A stretch of 64,000 nt of DNA from Gallaecimonas mangrovi (GCF_003367375.1 NZ_CP031416.1:565501-629500), one strand, 5' to 3'; shown: positions 48,708-58,284, numbered from the stretch's first letter. Made by a program: numbers and translations. Notes: generated by a model not told the origin, from the letters alone.

Positions 48708-51700
48708 ATGACACTGCGCACCTTAGTGACAGCTTTGCTGACCAGTTTGCTGTTGGCCTCGACCACCCTGGCTGAAGATATCGATCTCTACGTGGTACGA
48801 AACGGTGGCCTGGATACCTACAAACCGCAGCTATTGATCATCTTTGATAACTCCGGATCGATGGATACCCAGCTCGACAGCGCTTACGACACTTACGATC
48901 CGGCAACCACCTATGCCGCCGTTGATTCAGCGCACCAATACCAAGACGACATCATCTACTACCTGCCGAACAGTGAAGTCAGTGACAACTTAGAAGCGCC
49001 GCCACTGACCGATTTCGAAGGCAAAAAACGCCGCTTTAGCGAGGTTGATAACGGCTGCGCCGCCAGTTTTACCCCACTTGCCGAGCAGGGGCGTTATTCC
49101 GGGGTGGTGAAATATGTACGCTACCAAGGGCAATCGGGGCAATGGGATTCACTGCCCAATAACTCAGGCCTGGGTAACAAGCCGGTAGTAGATTGTTTGG
49201 ATGATTTTTTAGCGGAGGATGCTACCAACGCCGACGGCTATGACAGTGGTTGGCCAAAACGCGACCCCGGTAAAAATGCCAGCCCCTACACCACCAATTT
49301 TTCTATTACCAATCGCCGGGTTAATGAGGGCAACAGCGACTACCAGAATTTTTCGCGTAACCGTGACGGTTTCACCCTGTTTACAGCCAATTACCTGCGG
49401 TATTTGGCACTGATTGAAGATGGCCAATTATCTGGCCCCAAATCGCGTTTGGAAGTCGCTAAAGAAGCGGTAAGCGACATTATCAACTCTGCCCCCGGTG
49501 TCGATTTTGGCTTGGTGGTATTTAACCGCAATACCAGCTCGTCCACCGACGGTGGCCGCGTGGTGCAAGCGCTGACAAGCCGCGACGATATGTCGACCTT
49601 CAATAGCATTGTGCAGGACTTGGGGGCTGACACCAATACGCCCCTTTGTGAAACCACCGCCGAAGTGATGCGCTATCTCACCGGTAGCAGCGTTGTCTAC
49701 GGTAACAATGGCGGCAGCATGACGCCGGTAAAAGACACGAGCGCTGAAGATGGCGCCGGTGCTTATGTGTCACCGTTTTCGACCTGCGCCGAAAAAATTT
49801 ATGTGGTGATGATAACCGACGGCGAGCCGACTTCTGACACCGATGCCAACAGCACCGTCAGTAGTTTGCCTGGTATTGGCAGCGCTTACAGCGTTAATGG
49901 CACCACCACCTGGTTGCCCGCGTTAGCCGGGTGGCTGCACGACAATGACCTTAATAGCAGCATTGCTGGCACCCAAAGCGTGGATTTTTACACCATCGGC
50001 TTTGCCCTTGATGAGGGTGATAACGCCGAGCCGATTTTGGAAGAGACCGCCGAGCGCGGTGGTGGCGAGTATTTTTCTGCCCAAGAAGCGTCCGAGTTGA
50101 GTGGGGCGCTGCAAAAGGTGGTGGCAGAGGTTTCTACTAAGTCGGCCGCTTTTACCTCGCCTTCGATTGCTGCCAACAATTTTGACCGCACCCGCTCGCT
50201 TGACTCGGTGTATTACGCGATGTTTTTGCCCTCGGCCGGGCCGCATTGGTTGGGGAATATTAAGAAGCTCAAAGTGACTGATGATGATGACATTGTTGAT
50301 GCCAATGGTGACTCGGCTATTACCGATTCGGGGGATATCAGTGAGTCTGCCAAAACCTTTTGGAGCACGTCACAAGACGGCAACGACACCCGTACCGGCG
50401 GTATTAATGAGCATCTTAGAACCCAGGCTGCGGCCGGTACCCGTACTTTATATACCAACAGCAGCACGGCATTGGTGAGCTTGACTAAGGCCAACCTTGA
50501 AACCATTGCTGGCACAGAAGACGCGCTTGCTACCGCCATGGATACCAGCAGTGACCAAATTCAAAGCACCTTAGATTGGCTTTACGGCATTGATGTTGAT
50601 GACGACGACGATGATGGCTCGAATGCCGATGTTCGCGCCGTGATTATGGGCGATCCATTGCATTCCAAACCGCTGGCTATCAACTACGGTACCAGTGACG
50701 GTGCCAGTGATGTGCGTTTGCTGGTGGGGACTAACCAAGGGGCGGTGCACCTTTTTAAAGATGAAGGTGACAGTGCTGAGGAAAGCTGGGCGTTCTTTCC
50801 TTATCAGGAGCTTCCCAAAGCGTATTTGCTGAGGGAAAACAGTGCCGATATCAGCAAAATTTACGCAATGGACGGCACCCCTTCGGCTTGGGTTTATGAC
50901 AAAGATGACGACGGTGTTGTCGAACCTGCCAGCGGTGACAAAGTCTGGGCTTATATTGGCCAGCGCCGTGGCGGCAGTGCTTACTATGGCCTGGATATCA
51001 GCAACCCTGACAGCCCGGCATTACTGTGGCGTATCGATAACCAAAGCGCCGGCTTTAGTGAGCTGGGGCAAAGTTGGTCAACGCCGGTAGTGGTTAACAT
51101 TCCTGGCCATAGCGGGCCGGTGGTTATAGTTGGAGCTGGCTATGACCCCGTTAGCGACAGTGACGACCCCAGTGCGGCCACCACCGGCCGCGGTATTTAC
51201 ATCATTGATGCACAGCAGGGGACCTTGGTGTGGAGTGCAACCCCAGCCGACACCACCGCCACCAACCTGCAGGTTGCCTTTCCTGCCTCCATTCCAAATA
51301 AGATTGCCACCCTGGACAGTGACGGTGACGGCCTGGTTGATAGGCTTTATGCCAGTGATGTGGCCGGCAACATTTGGCGCGTGGATATGCCAAGCTCGGC
51401 GCCTTTTGATAGCACCAATCCTTGGACGGTATTTAAATTCGCCAGTTTAGGCGGCAGTGATGCCAGTAATCGTAATTTCTTCCAGGCACCCACCATAGTG
51501 CAAACCCAATACACACAAACCGTTAGCACCCAGGTTAGTAGCGGTGACGATGACAGTACCAGCACGGTGGTCACCACTCAGGTGCTGCCTTACGACGCCG
51601 TAGTGATTGGCTCGGGCAAAAGGCCAGACCCTTTAGGAACCGATATTACCGACATGCTGTTTGTGCTGCGTGACACCAATATTGTTACCGGCATTCAAGG

Positions 51701-52211
51701 CAAAACCCTAACCACCCTTACGCTTAGCGATCTCTATGATATGTCCAGCCAACCCTTTGCAGAAGACTTGGATAGCGAGGCATTGCAAACCGAAGAATTG
51801 GCGTTGGGAACGGCGAAGGGGTGGTTTTTTGATTTGCCTAATTTGGGTGAAAAATCGCTAGCGACACCGCTTGTAATCGATGGCGTTGCCTATTTCACTA
51901 CCTACACGCCGCCGGCCAGCGAGTCGTCTGATTCAGAAGACTGTCTTGCTGAAGGGGTGGGGAGGCTTTATGCCTTAGATTTGCATCGCGGCTATAACGT
52001 TTATGACTGGGGAGTGGTGGAGATCCCAGGCAAGTTGCCTGACACACCCGTGGTGCACGCAGGCCAGGATAGCGACGGCAACAGTGTTATCCGCATTATT
52101 GGGGTTGGGCGCGTAGACACTGGCGACGGCAGTGGTAACACCAAACCGACGCTGCCGGTGGACATTTCAATGGATGCTGACCGTATTTATTACTACGTGG
52201 AGGAGCAATGA
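48708..52211 (+). CDS. pilY1: Type IV pilus tip adhesin PilY1
   Basis: 1167 residues with a signal peptide (about 1-22). The N-terminal von Willebrand factor A domain has a MIDAS motif at Asp47 (FDNSGSMD), with supporting TPLCETTAEVM and VMITDGEPTSD. The C-terminal PilY1 beta-propeller starts near RAVIMGDPLHSKP and includes RRGGSAYYGLDISNP. A Ca2+-binding loop DSDGDGLVD lies at residues 870-878, and another acidic run (DVDDDDDDG) precedes the propeller. In Pseudomonas such loops control pilus retraction and surface sensing. It overlaps pilE by 4 bases. Confidence 0.93.
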   Translation: MTLRTLVTALLTSLLLASTTLAEDIDLYVVRNGGLDTYKPQLLIIFDNSGSMDTQLDSAYDTYDPATTYAAVDSAHQYQDDIIYYLPNSEVSDNLEAPPLTDFEGKKRRFSEVDNGCAASFTPLAEQGRYSGVVKYVRYQGQSGQWDSLPNNSGLGNKPVVDCLDDFLAEDATNADGYDSGWPKRDPGKNASPYTTNFSITNRRVNEGNSDYQNFSRNRDGFTLFTANYLRYLALIEDGQLSGPKSRLEVAKEAVSDIINSAPGVDFGLVVFNRNTSSSTDGGRVVQALTSRDDMSTFNSIVQDLGADTNTPLCETTAEVMRYLTGSSVVYGNNGGSMTPVKDTSAEDGAGAYVSPFSTCAEKIYVVMITDGEPTSDTDANSTVSSLPGIGSAYSVNGTTTWLPALAGWLHDNDLNSSIAGTQSVDFYTIGFALDEGDNAEPILEETAERGGGEYFSAQEASELSGALQKVVAEVSTKSAAFTSPSIAANNFDRTRSLDSVYYAMFLPSAGPHWLGNIKKLKVTDDDDIVDANGDSAITDSGDISESAKTFWSTSQDGNDTRTGGINEHLRTQAAAGTRTLYTNSSTALVSLTKANLETIAGTEDALATAMDTSSDQIQSTLDWLYGIDVDDDDDDGSNADVRAVIMGDPLHSKPLAINYGTSDGASDVRLLVGTNQGAVHLFKDEGDSAEESWAFFPYQELPKAYLLRENSADISKIYAMDGTPSAWVYDKDDDGVVEPASGDKVWAYIGQRRGGSAYYGLDISNPDSPALLWRIDNQSAGFSELGQSWSTPVVVNIPGHSGPVVIVGAGYDPVSDSDDPSAATTGRGIYIIDAQQGTLVWSATPADTTATNLQVAFPASIPNKIATLDSDGDGLVDRLYASDVAGNIWRVDMPSSAPFDSTNPWTVFKFASLGGSDASNRNFFQAPTIVQTQYTQTVSTQVSSGDDDSTSTVVTTQVLPYDAVVIGSGKRPDPLGTDITDMLFVLRDTNIVTGIQGKTLTTLTLSDLYDMSSQPFAEDLDSEALQTEELALGTAKGWFFDLPNLGEKSLATPLVIDGVAYFTTYTPPASESSDSEDCLAEGVGRLYALDLHRGYNVYDWGVVEIPGKLPDTPVVHAGQDSDGNSVIRIIGVGRVDTGDGSGNTKPTLPVDISMDADRIYYYVEEQ

Positions 52212-52621
52212 ACCCTGTTCGCGGCTTTTCACTGATAGAGCTGATGGTAACGGTGGTTGTTGTTGGCATTATTGCCAGTGTGGCTTACCCCAGTTACACC
52301 CGCTACTTAGCCAAATCCAACCGGGCAGAGGCGCAGGCCGAATTAATGCGGCTGGCTGGCCTTGAAGAGCAGTACCGTATTGACCACCGCAGTTACACCA
52401 GCGATTTGTCCAAAGTGGGCGGCACTGCCAGCAGTTACAGTATCGCTAAAGGCACCTTTACCGTGAGTGCCACAGCAGACACCGACACCCTGACACTGAC
52501 TGCCACCGCCTCTAGCGCCCAAGCTGATAAAGACCCAGACTGCGCCGTGCTCAGTCTGGATGAAACCGGTAAAAAGACGGCGAAAAACAGTAGCAACGGA
52601 GGCGCTGATGGCTGCTGGTAA
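52208..52621 (+). CDS. pilE: Type IV pilin-like minor pilin PilE
   Basis: 137 residues. The prepilin site VRG/FSLIELMVTVVVVG is followed by SVAYPSYTRYLAKSNRAEAQAEL and a C-terminal disulfide region (DPDCAVLS...DGCW). This is the PilE minor pilin at the end of the pilVWXY1E operon rather than a major pilin. Overlaps pilY1 by 4 bases and the next gene by 14. Confidence 0.88.
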   Translation: MNPVRGFSLIELMVTVVVVGIIASVAYPSYTRYLAKSNRAEAQAELMRLAGLEEQYRIDHRSYTSDLSKVGGTASSYSIAKGTFTVSATADTDTLTLTATASSAQADKDPDCAVLSLDETGKKTAKNSSNGGADGCW

Positions 52622-52901
52622 ACTTATTGGCTGGGTATGGACTTTGGCGATGAGCTTTTCAAGCTTTGCAGCCGAAAATGTTGAATATAAATGCTTTTTG
52701 CAGTTAAACGGCAAAACGCCTTTTATTGCGCACTTTGTGGTACCTGAAAGTAAAGGGCCCGCGCTGGCGTTCTCGCTGCCTTATACCCATCTTCATATCA
52801 GTGGTAAGCCGGTTGTGACCAAGGTTTATGAATGTGTCGTTGCCACGAAAGCATTTGCGAGTGCTGAGGCGATAGCGCAAGAAAAACAGCAAGTTTTTTA
52901 G
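52608..52901 (+). CDS. Small secreted protein, TapY2-like
   Basis: 97 residues from ATG 52608, with GGAGG at 52599-52603. A signal peptide (about 1-21, ...SFSSFA) precedes a small domain with two Cys (EYKCFLQLNG and YECVVATKAF). The order and the place after pilE resemble the TapY2 family found with type IVa pilus genes in Shewanella and Aeromonas; role unknown. Its TAG and the convergent fimU-like stop overlap by 3 bases. Confidence 0.6.
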   Translation: MAAGKLIGWVWTLAMSFSSFAAENVEYKCFLQLNGKTPFIAHFVVPESKGPALAFSLPYTHLHISGKPVVTKVYECVVATKAFASAEAIAQEKQQVF

Positions 52902-53431
52902 TTGCAGCTTAAGTGGTTACCGTTTTGGTCATCGCGGTAGCCATCGTTATCAACATCTTCAGCAACCCGGCTACGACCGGTTTTGGTGATAATAACGCCA
53001 TTGTAGAGGTTGGCATTGCTCCCTTCACATAACACCAGGGTGCCCGCATTGGTTTTCAGCATGCCGTCGGCGGCAAAAGCGATACTGCTTTGGTCAAATA
53101 CCCGCTGGTGATCTGCCGCAGCTAAGGTTTGCAGTATCTCGTCATCAGCGCTTTTTTTATTATCAGCGTCGGTATCGACAAACACGCTTATTTCACCGTT
53201 CCAACTGCTGGTGCAGCTGTTATTCACCAGTGGGCAAACCACCACCGGCATTTGATAATTCAAGGCGTGATGCCGGGCACTTGCTAGCATGGCTTGCAGT
53301 TGACTGGCTTCGGAGCTGAGTTGGTTGTCTGTCACGAAACGACTCAGTGAGGGATAGCTAATGGTCACTAAAATGGCCGCCACCACCAGAGTCATCATTA
53401 ATTCGACCAACGTAAATCCGTTTTCCCTCAT
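52898..53431 (-). CDS. fimU: FimU/FimT-like (GspH family) minor prepilin
   Basis: 177 residues. The cleavage site ENG/FTLVELMMTLVVAAI and a GspH/FimT-type domain follow (ASARHHALNYQMPVVVCPL, GEISVFVDTDADN). FimU-like proteins complete the PilVWXE priming complex. In many relatives such a gene precedes pilV; here it is on the opposite strand after the cluster. Confidence 0.82.
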   Translation of the reverse strand: MRENGFTLVELMMTLVVAAILVTISYPSLSRFVTDNQLSSEASQLQAMLASARHHALNYQMPVVVCPLVNNSCTSSWNGEISVFVDTDADNKKSADDEILQTLAAADHQRVFDQSSIAFAADGMLKTNAGTLVLCEGSNANLYNGVIITKTGRSRVAEDVDNDGYRDDQNGNHLSCN

Positions 53432-53484
53432 GGCTGCTCTCTAATGCTGAACGTCACTTTATGATAACAAGTTATGGATAGGCG

Positions 53485-53862
53485 TTAGTTCTTCCAGCAA
53501 TCGCTGGGGGTTTTATTGTCGTTTTGATCCAGCGTCAGGGTAGTGCAGCCGCTATCGCCAGTTTGCGAGCCAGTCGCCACCGCTTGCAGCGTATAAGTGC
53601 TGGCGCTGACATTGTTAATACTGATGGTGTAGTGGTTGCTGCTGGCGCCGCCTAACTGCACTAATGTGGCAAAGCTGTTGTTTTTCACTCGGTAGCTTTC
53701 TTCTGCCAACTGCAACTTAAGTAATTGTCCTTGCACATCAGCGCGATGGGATTCCAGTACATAACGTTGGTAGCTCGGATAAGCGATCCCCGCCAGGATG
53801 GCGAGTACAGCCACTACTATCATCAATTCAAGCAAGGTCACACCCCGCATTCTCTTCATCAT
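53485..53862 (-). CDS. PilE-like minor pilin
   Basis: 125 residues from ATG 53862, with AAGG upstream; an in-frame GTG lies 6 bases earlier. The prepilin site is MRG/VTLLELMIVVAVLAIL, with Val instead of Phe at mature +1. YPSYQRYVLESHRADVQGQLL and paired Cys (SGCTTLTL, SDCWKN) match PilE-like minor pilins. It is upstream of fimU on the same strand and divergent from the second fimT at 53927. Confidence 0.8.
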   Translation of the reverse strand: MMKRMRGVTLLELMIVVAVLAILAGIAYPSYQRYVLESHRADVQGQLLKLQLAEESYRVKNNSFATLVQLGGASSNHYTISINNVSASTYTLQAVATGSQTGDSGCTTLTLDQNDNKTPSDCWKN

Positions 53863-53926
53863 TAGCACCTTCTAAGGCTTGGCTATACTCAGTGAAAAAC
53901 TATAGGTCACAACCGGGAGATAAGCG

Positions 53927-54502
53927 GTGCGAGACGCTTTAAGAGAACCGGGATTTACCTTGCTTGAGCTACTTATCACCATTGCCGTGGTCAGTATTTT
54001 GGCCAGCATTGCCGTGCCTTCTTTTCAGTCTGTCGTTAAAGAGCGGCAATTGGCCCAGGCGGCGGAAAGTATCCGTAACCAGATTTTGTTAGGGAAAAGT
54101 GAAGCGGTTCGCTTAAATCAAGACCTGCATTTTTTTGTTTCCAACTATTCCACCTCTTCGCAAGCCAGCTGGTGTGTGGGTGTTACCTCGGAAAGTGTCA
54201 GCGACGGTGACGAATGCAATTGCGCCTTTTTTCTCGACCCCGCTATCAGCTCTGGCAAGTGCGACCTCGCTGGCAGCGGTGCCGCCAGAGCCTTGCAAGC
54301 TAATGATTTAAAAGGGGTGAAGGTTTACACCAGCCCCAGCGACCACCTTTTTACCCTTAACGCCAGGAATAAAGGCAGTGAAGCCGGAAATCTCTGTGTT
54401 GTCAGGGAAGACGATCCCAGTGAAGGGCGCTGTGTAACCCTTTCGTCCTTTGGGAAAGTCAGCATCGTTGACAACATTGGGAGCTGCTCTTCATGTCCGT
54501 AA
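53927..54502 (+). CDS. fimT: FimT/GspH-like minor prepilin, second module
   Basis: 191 residues, GTG start at 53927 with GGGAGA at 53915-53920. The prepilin site EPG/FTLLELLITIAVVSI is followed by a GspH domain with a Cys-rich segment (WCVGV, ECNCAFFLD, CSSCP at the end). First gene of a second minor-pilin operon. Confidence 0.82.
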   Translation: MRDALREPGFTLLELLITIAVVSILASIAVPSFQSVVKERQLAQAAESIRNQILLGKSEAVRLNQDLHFFVSNYSTSSQASWCVGVTSESVSDGDECNCAFFLDPAISSGKCDLAGSGAARALQANDLKGVKVYTSPSDHLFTLNARNKGSEAGNLCVVREDDPSEGRCVTLSSFGKVSIVDNIGSCSSCP

Positions 54503-55128
54503 TACCGCGCCAGCAAGGCATGACATTGGTGGAACTGATGGTAGCCATGGCCATGGGGTTGGTGGTTATTCTAGCGGCTACTACCTTGTTCTCGGCAACG
54601 GTAGGTGCCAGCTCCATCGCCACCCGGATGACGGTACTGCGTAGCGATTTAAATATTGTTGCCAACATGATGTCTGCCGACATTCGCCGTGCAGGCTTTT
54701 CCGCTGACGCCACCGACGCCTTTGGCAAAGAAGCGTGCTCCAGCGATTTTGAAAACAACTGTCCCTTTACCTTTAAAGCCAGCCGTGACCTTACCAGCAG
54801 TTGCGTGATTGCCCGCATGGACGCCAATGAAGATGGTGCCTTGGATATCAACACTGATGAAGTGCGGGGCTACGTGTTTGAAAGCAACATGGTGCATTTT
54901 GTTAAAAGCTGGACCGGCACGCCAAGCTGCGCAACTGTCGCCACCAAAGAAGCGATGGCCCTGCCGGATGATTTAACGCTGAGTAATATCAGTTTTAGCT
55001 ACGAAGCAGGCGCGACCGATACCGGTATTCGCTCGGTGGTGATATCTATCACCGGTGCCAGCGGCCGGACCCCTGAGCTAACCATGACCTTAAATCAGGA
55101 AGTGAGGCTTCGTAATGATGACCTCTAA
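54493..55128 (+). CDS. PilW-like minor prepilin, second module
   Basis: 211 residues. The prepilin site QQG/MTLVELMVAMAMGLVV has Met at mature +1 but keeps Glu5. A helix with LRSDLNIVANMMSADIRRAGF mirrors PilW. It is shorter than the first-module PilW (335 residues) and overlaps fimT by 10 bases and the next gene by 14. Confidence 0.8.
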   Translation: MSVIPRQQGMTLVELMVAMAMGLVVILAATTLFSATVGASSIATRMTVLRSDLNIVANMMSADIRRAGFSADATDAFGKEACSSDFENNCPFTFKASRDLTSSCVIARMDANEDGALDINTDEVRGYVFESNMVHFVKSWTGTPSCATVATKEAMALPDDLTLSNISFSYEAGATDTGIRSVVISITGASGRTPELTMTLNQEVRLRNDDL

Positions 55129-56239
55129 AGCAAAGGGTTTTGTCACGCTAACCGTTACCCTCATTATTATGGTAATGGCCATTGGTGTGGCTGTTTTTAC
55201 GGCGCGCAATAAGGTCAATGAAAACCGCATTTTGCTTAACGAAGTGCGTTATGAACAAGCTTTTGAAGCTTCTGAAAGCGGCATTGAATATGCCATGGCG
55301 CAAGTACGTAAGAATGCGCAGCAAGGCGCGCTTGCATTTACGCTTAACTCTTCGGCCATCTCGGCAGCGCAAACGACTTTTACCCTGACCTCCATCGAAG
55401 ATGCCGTCGATTTCACTTCAACTTACGGCGAAAGTGTCACCTATCCGGTAGCCAATCTTGTGGCAGTGGGGACCTCGCAAGATGGCTCTACAACCCAAAC
55501 CCATCGCCAAACCTTGGTTGTAACGCCGGTGGTATCGGTGGGGCCAACGTCGCCGCTGACGGTGGGCGGCACCATGACCATTGGCGGCTCGTTTAGTGTG
55601 GCGGCCAATCCCAATGGCAGTGGCAGGGGCGTGCCCATTTCGGTGTGGATGAGCGACCCGGTGGATTTAAGCGGCAGTGTTAAAACCTGTGGCCAGCAGG
55701 AATGGAGCAACGGTGATTGCACCAGCGCTACTTACTCATCCAAAGACAGCCGCGGCATCGACATTGTCGATAACGACGCTAACTTTCCCGATGATTTGTT
55801 TGCCTACATCTTTGGCATTAGCAGTGACAATTGGCAAGACATTAAAAGTGACGCCTCATACCTTCTGGACGATTGTTCTAGTCTGACCGGCAGTGAAAGC
55901 GGCCTTATCGTTGTACAAGGCGAATGCGACCTTAAAGTTAATTTAGGCACCCAGGCCGAACCGGCATTATTGCTGGTGGTTGACGGCGATCTCACCCTCA
56001 ATGCCAACAACAGTTTCTACGGCGTGATTTTCAGTTTCCATACCGACCCGGCGGTGAGCACCACTTTCAAATCAAACGGTACCGCTGAAATGAATGGCGC
56101 CCTGATTGCCAATCATGATGTGTCTATCACCTCAGGCACCTTCGGTGTGCGCTTTGACGAGCTGGCCTTGGCCAATGTAAAAGCCGGTAGCAGCTTCCAA
56201 CGGGTTTGGCGGTTGCCGGGTAGCTGGAGAGACTGGTAA
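55115..56239 (+). CDS. PilX-like protein with extended C-terminal domain, second module
   Basis: 374 residues, more than twice the length of the first-module PilX. The N-terminal helix (KGFVTLTVTLIIMVMAIGVAVF) and VRYEQAFEASESGIEYAMAQV are PilX_N-like. The long C-terminal part is rich in short beta-like repeats (SPLTVGGTMTIGGSFSV, LLLVVDGDLTLN, NSFYGVIFSF, MNGALIANHDVSI), suggesting a beta-solenoid. Its TAA shares a base with the next ATG. Confidence 0.72.
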   Translation: MMTSKAKGFVTLTVTLIIMVMAIGVAVFTARNKVNENRILLNEVRYEQAFEASESGIEYAMAQVRKNAQQGALAFTLNSSAISAAQTTFTLTSIEDAVDFTSTYGESVTYPVANLVAVGTSQDGSTTQTHRQTLVVTPVVSVGPTSPLTVGGTMTIGGSFSVAANPNGSGRGVPISVWMSDPVDLSGSVKTCGQQEWSNGDCTSATYSSKDSRGIDIVDNDANFPDDLFAYIFGISSDNWQDIKSDASYLLDDCSSLTGSESGLIVVQGECDLKVNLGTQAEPALLLVVDGDLTLNANNSFYGVIFSFHTDPAVSTTFKSNGTAEMNGALIANHDVSITSGTFGVRFDELALANVKAGSSFQRVWRLPGSWRDW

Positions 56240-58284
56240 TGCAGAGGCGTAATAGAGGCTTTGGCCTGATTGAAGTGATGATCGCTATTGTCGTTATCGG
56301 TATTGGCGTGGCAGGCCTGGTAACGCTGCAGAAAGTGTTTTTACGCAATAGCAGTGAGAATATAACGCGCAGTGTTGCCATGGAGTTGGCCAAAGGCAAG
56401 CTGGAAGATTTTCGCCGCTTTGACGATGTCACCGATGGCACCACAAACTATGTAGACATTGTCAGTGGTAGCGACAGCTTAACGGTCAGTGGCCAGACAT
56501 TTAACCGCAGCTGGACCGTTGCCGATCTATATTACGATGCCGCGACCGGCAGCTGGTCGGCTACCAAGCCCAATGGTGCGGTTTCGTCTGACCAGAAACT
56601 CATTACCATCAACGTGGCTTGGAGCAACATCAACGGCAGTGACTCGGTGGTACTGAACTCCTCTCTGTCAGCCACCTCAACGGCAGACCGCAAACAATCA
56701 CTAGACCCCGACGCCGATAGCTCTGGCCCGCAAGTTACCTATACCCCCGGCCTGGCACCAGACGTTATTGCCTTAAATTTAAGTACCAATGGCGACGGCA
56801 ACCAGCGTGAAACCAGTAAACCCTTACCGGAAGTCAGTAAGCAAGACGGCAGTACCTTGGTAAAATTTGATACCGTGACTTACCAGCCCAACAGCACCAC
56901 CTTGATTCGCGAAGACTTCGCCACCATTAATTGCACCTGCAACACCACCGGTAGCACGGCGCAAAGCTATACTCCTTTTCGCTCGCGACCAGACGTAGAT
57001 GAAAACGGTAAGGTCAATGCTTACCAAGTCATTGTGGATGATGGTGTTTTAGTCACAAAAACCACTGGTAGCCCCGCCTCTAATAACACCTCAACCTATT
57101 GCACGGTTTGCTGTGGTAATCATTTTGATGCCAGCAGTGGCGATTACCCGGCTTTTGACCCCGACCGTACAGCGCCCCATAGCCATTTCAGCTTTAACCA
57201 AAGTAGTTACAACACTTTTAATGCCAGCACCTATACAAGCAGTAATTTCTCAGCGGTGACCAATGGCAACTATTTGGAAGCTTGCCGGCTACTGCGGGTT
57301 GACGGTTATTACCGCGTCACACAAGACTGGCAACTGGTTGACATTGTGATGATGCGAAAAGACTGGCTGGAAGATGCAGACAACCAGACGCTGTATCAGC
57401 AATATGTCTTGAATAAGGTGAAGGACTACCTCACTGGCAGCAGCGATGCCAACAAGGACGAATTGCGTGATGCCTTATCACCGGCCTCCATCACGGTCAG
57501 CCAAACCGGCGTTATTCAGCTGATGGCGCGCGGTATTTATATCGACTATTTAACCGCAGCAGACAAAGCGGATTTGGCCAGTATTGTCAGCTCTGGCGAC
57601 AGTGACTGGCCCTCTTTAGTGCCTTTTTATGATGTTAACCTGACACTCCTAGTGGACTGGAAGGTCACCTCTGGCTCCGGGCTGTCGGTTACCAACGAAA
57701 CCATTAAGTCAGTTGATAGCGACCCTAACTCCGATTACTACGGCACCTATAGCCGTGGTGCGTTAACGGTTGCCAAAGCGGCCAACGGTACTGTTGCGGT
57801 GAGGGCTCGAGAGGGCAATTCCGGCGTTACCGGTTCCTTACCAACCGATCTGGCGGATGCCACCAACTATTTGGAAGATGCTCTGGCCGTTTCCCTTGCT
57901 AACGGCGGCTATGCGGTAAAAGGGGTGCTAAGTTGCCGCGAGATGAAAGCTAACGGCAATGCCACTACCGACTGTGACGTCAGTGTCCCTGAGGCCGTCA
58001 CTATCACGGCTATCGCCAGTGGCGATGCCAGTGCTGACCCCAATATCAGTTGTGTGGTGGTGACGGCGGGTGGCACCAATGCCAAAACCGAATACAGCTG
58101 CACCGGTTTTAGCGCCAGTTGGGTGGGCAGTATTTCCATGAGCTATGACAGTTATACCTTTAATCCAACCAGTATTAGCGTGGATATTGCCAATCAGGCT
58201 GATAGTGACGGCTTGGTAAGTGGCACGGCGACGGCGGTGCTGATGTGTTCGCCAGCGGTGGTATCAAACAGCAAATGCAGTTGA
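56239..58284 (+). CDS. Giant PilV-like prepilin with Cys/His cluster, second module
   Basis: 681 residues; ordinary PilV proteins are about 150-200. The N-terminus is a prepilin (NRG/FGLIEVMIAIVVIGIG) with a PilV-like helix. The large C-terminal region carries Cys232-x-Cys234 (INCTCN), then Cys288-x2-Cys291-Cys292-x2-His295 (YCTVCCGNHFD) and His314/His316. Together these look like a metal site. The distal part is Ser/Thr/Asp-rich and probably beta-structured. The place after fimT-pilW-pilX marks it as the fourth minor pilin of the set, and the size suggests an adhesive tip. I recognise no catalytic domain. Confidence 0.75.
   Translation: MQRRNRGFGLIEVMIAIVVIGIGVAGLVTLQKVFLRNSSENITRSVAMELAKGKLEDFRRFDDVTDGTTNYVDIVSGSDSLTVSGQTFNRSWTVADLYYDAATGSWSATKPNGAVSSDQKLITINVAWSNINGSDSVVLNSSLSATSTADRKQSLDPDADSSGPQVTYTPGLAPDVIALNLSTNGDGNQRETSKPLPEVSKQDGSTLVKFDTVTYQPNSTTLIREDFATINCTCNTTGSTAQSYTPFRSRPDVDENGKVNAYQVIVDDGVLVTKTTGSPASNNTSTYCTVCCGNHFDASSGDYPAFDPDRTAPHSHFSFNQSSYNTFNASTYTSSNFSAVTNGNYLEACRLLRVDGYYRVTQDWQLVDIVMMRKDWLEDADNQTLYQQYVLNKVKDYLTGSSDANKDELRDALSPASITVSQTGVIQLMARGIYIDYLTAADKADLASIVSSGDSDWPSLVPFYDVNLTLLVDWKVTSGSGLSVTNETIKSVDSDPNSDYYGTYSRGALTVAKAANGTVAVRAREGNSGVTGSLPTDLADATNYLEDALAVSLANGGYAVKGVLSCREMKANGNATTDCDVSVPEAVTITAIASGDASADPNISCVVVTAGGTNAKTEYSCTGFSASWVGSISMSYDSYTFNPTSISVDIANQADSDGLVSGTATAVLMCSPAVVSNSKCS

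Noticed and set aside
56932-57190. c-type haem-binding motif in the giant PilV-like protein
   Set aside because: The cluster is CTVCCGNH; there is no CxxCH with His directly after the second Cys, so haem attachment is not supported.
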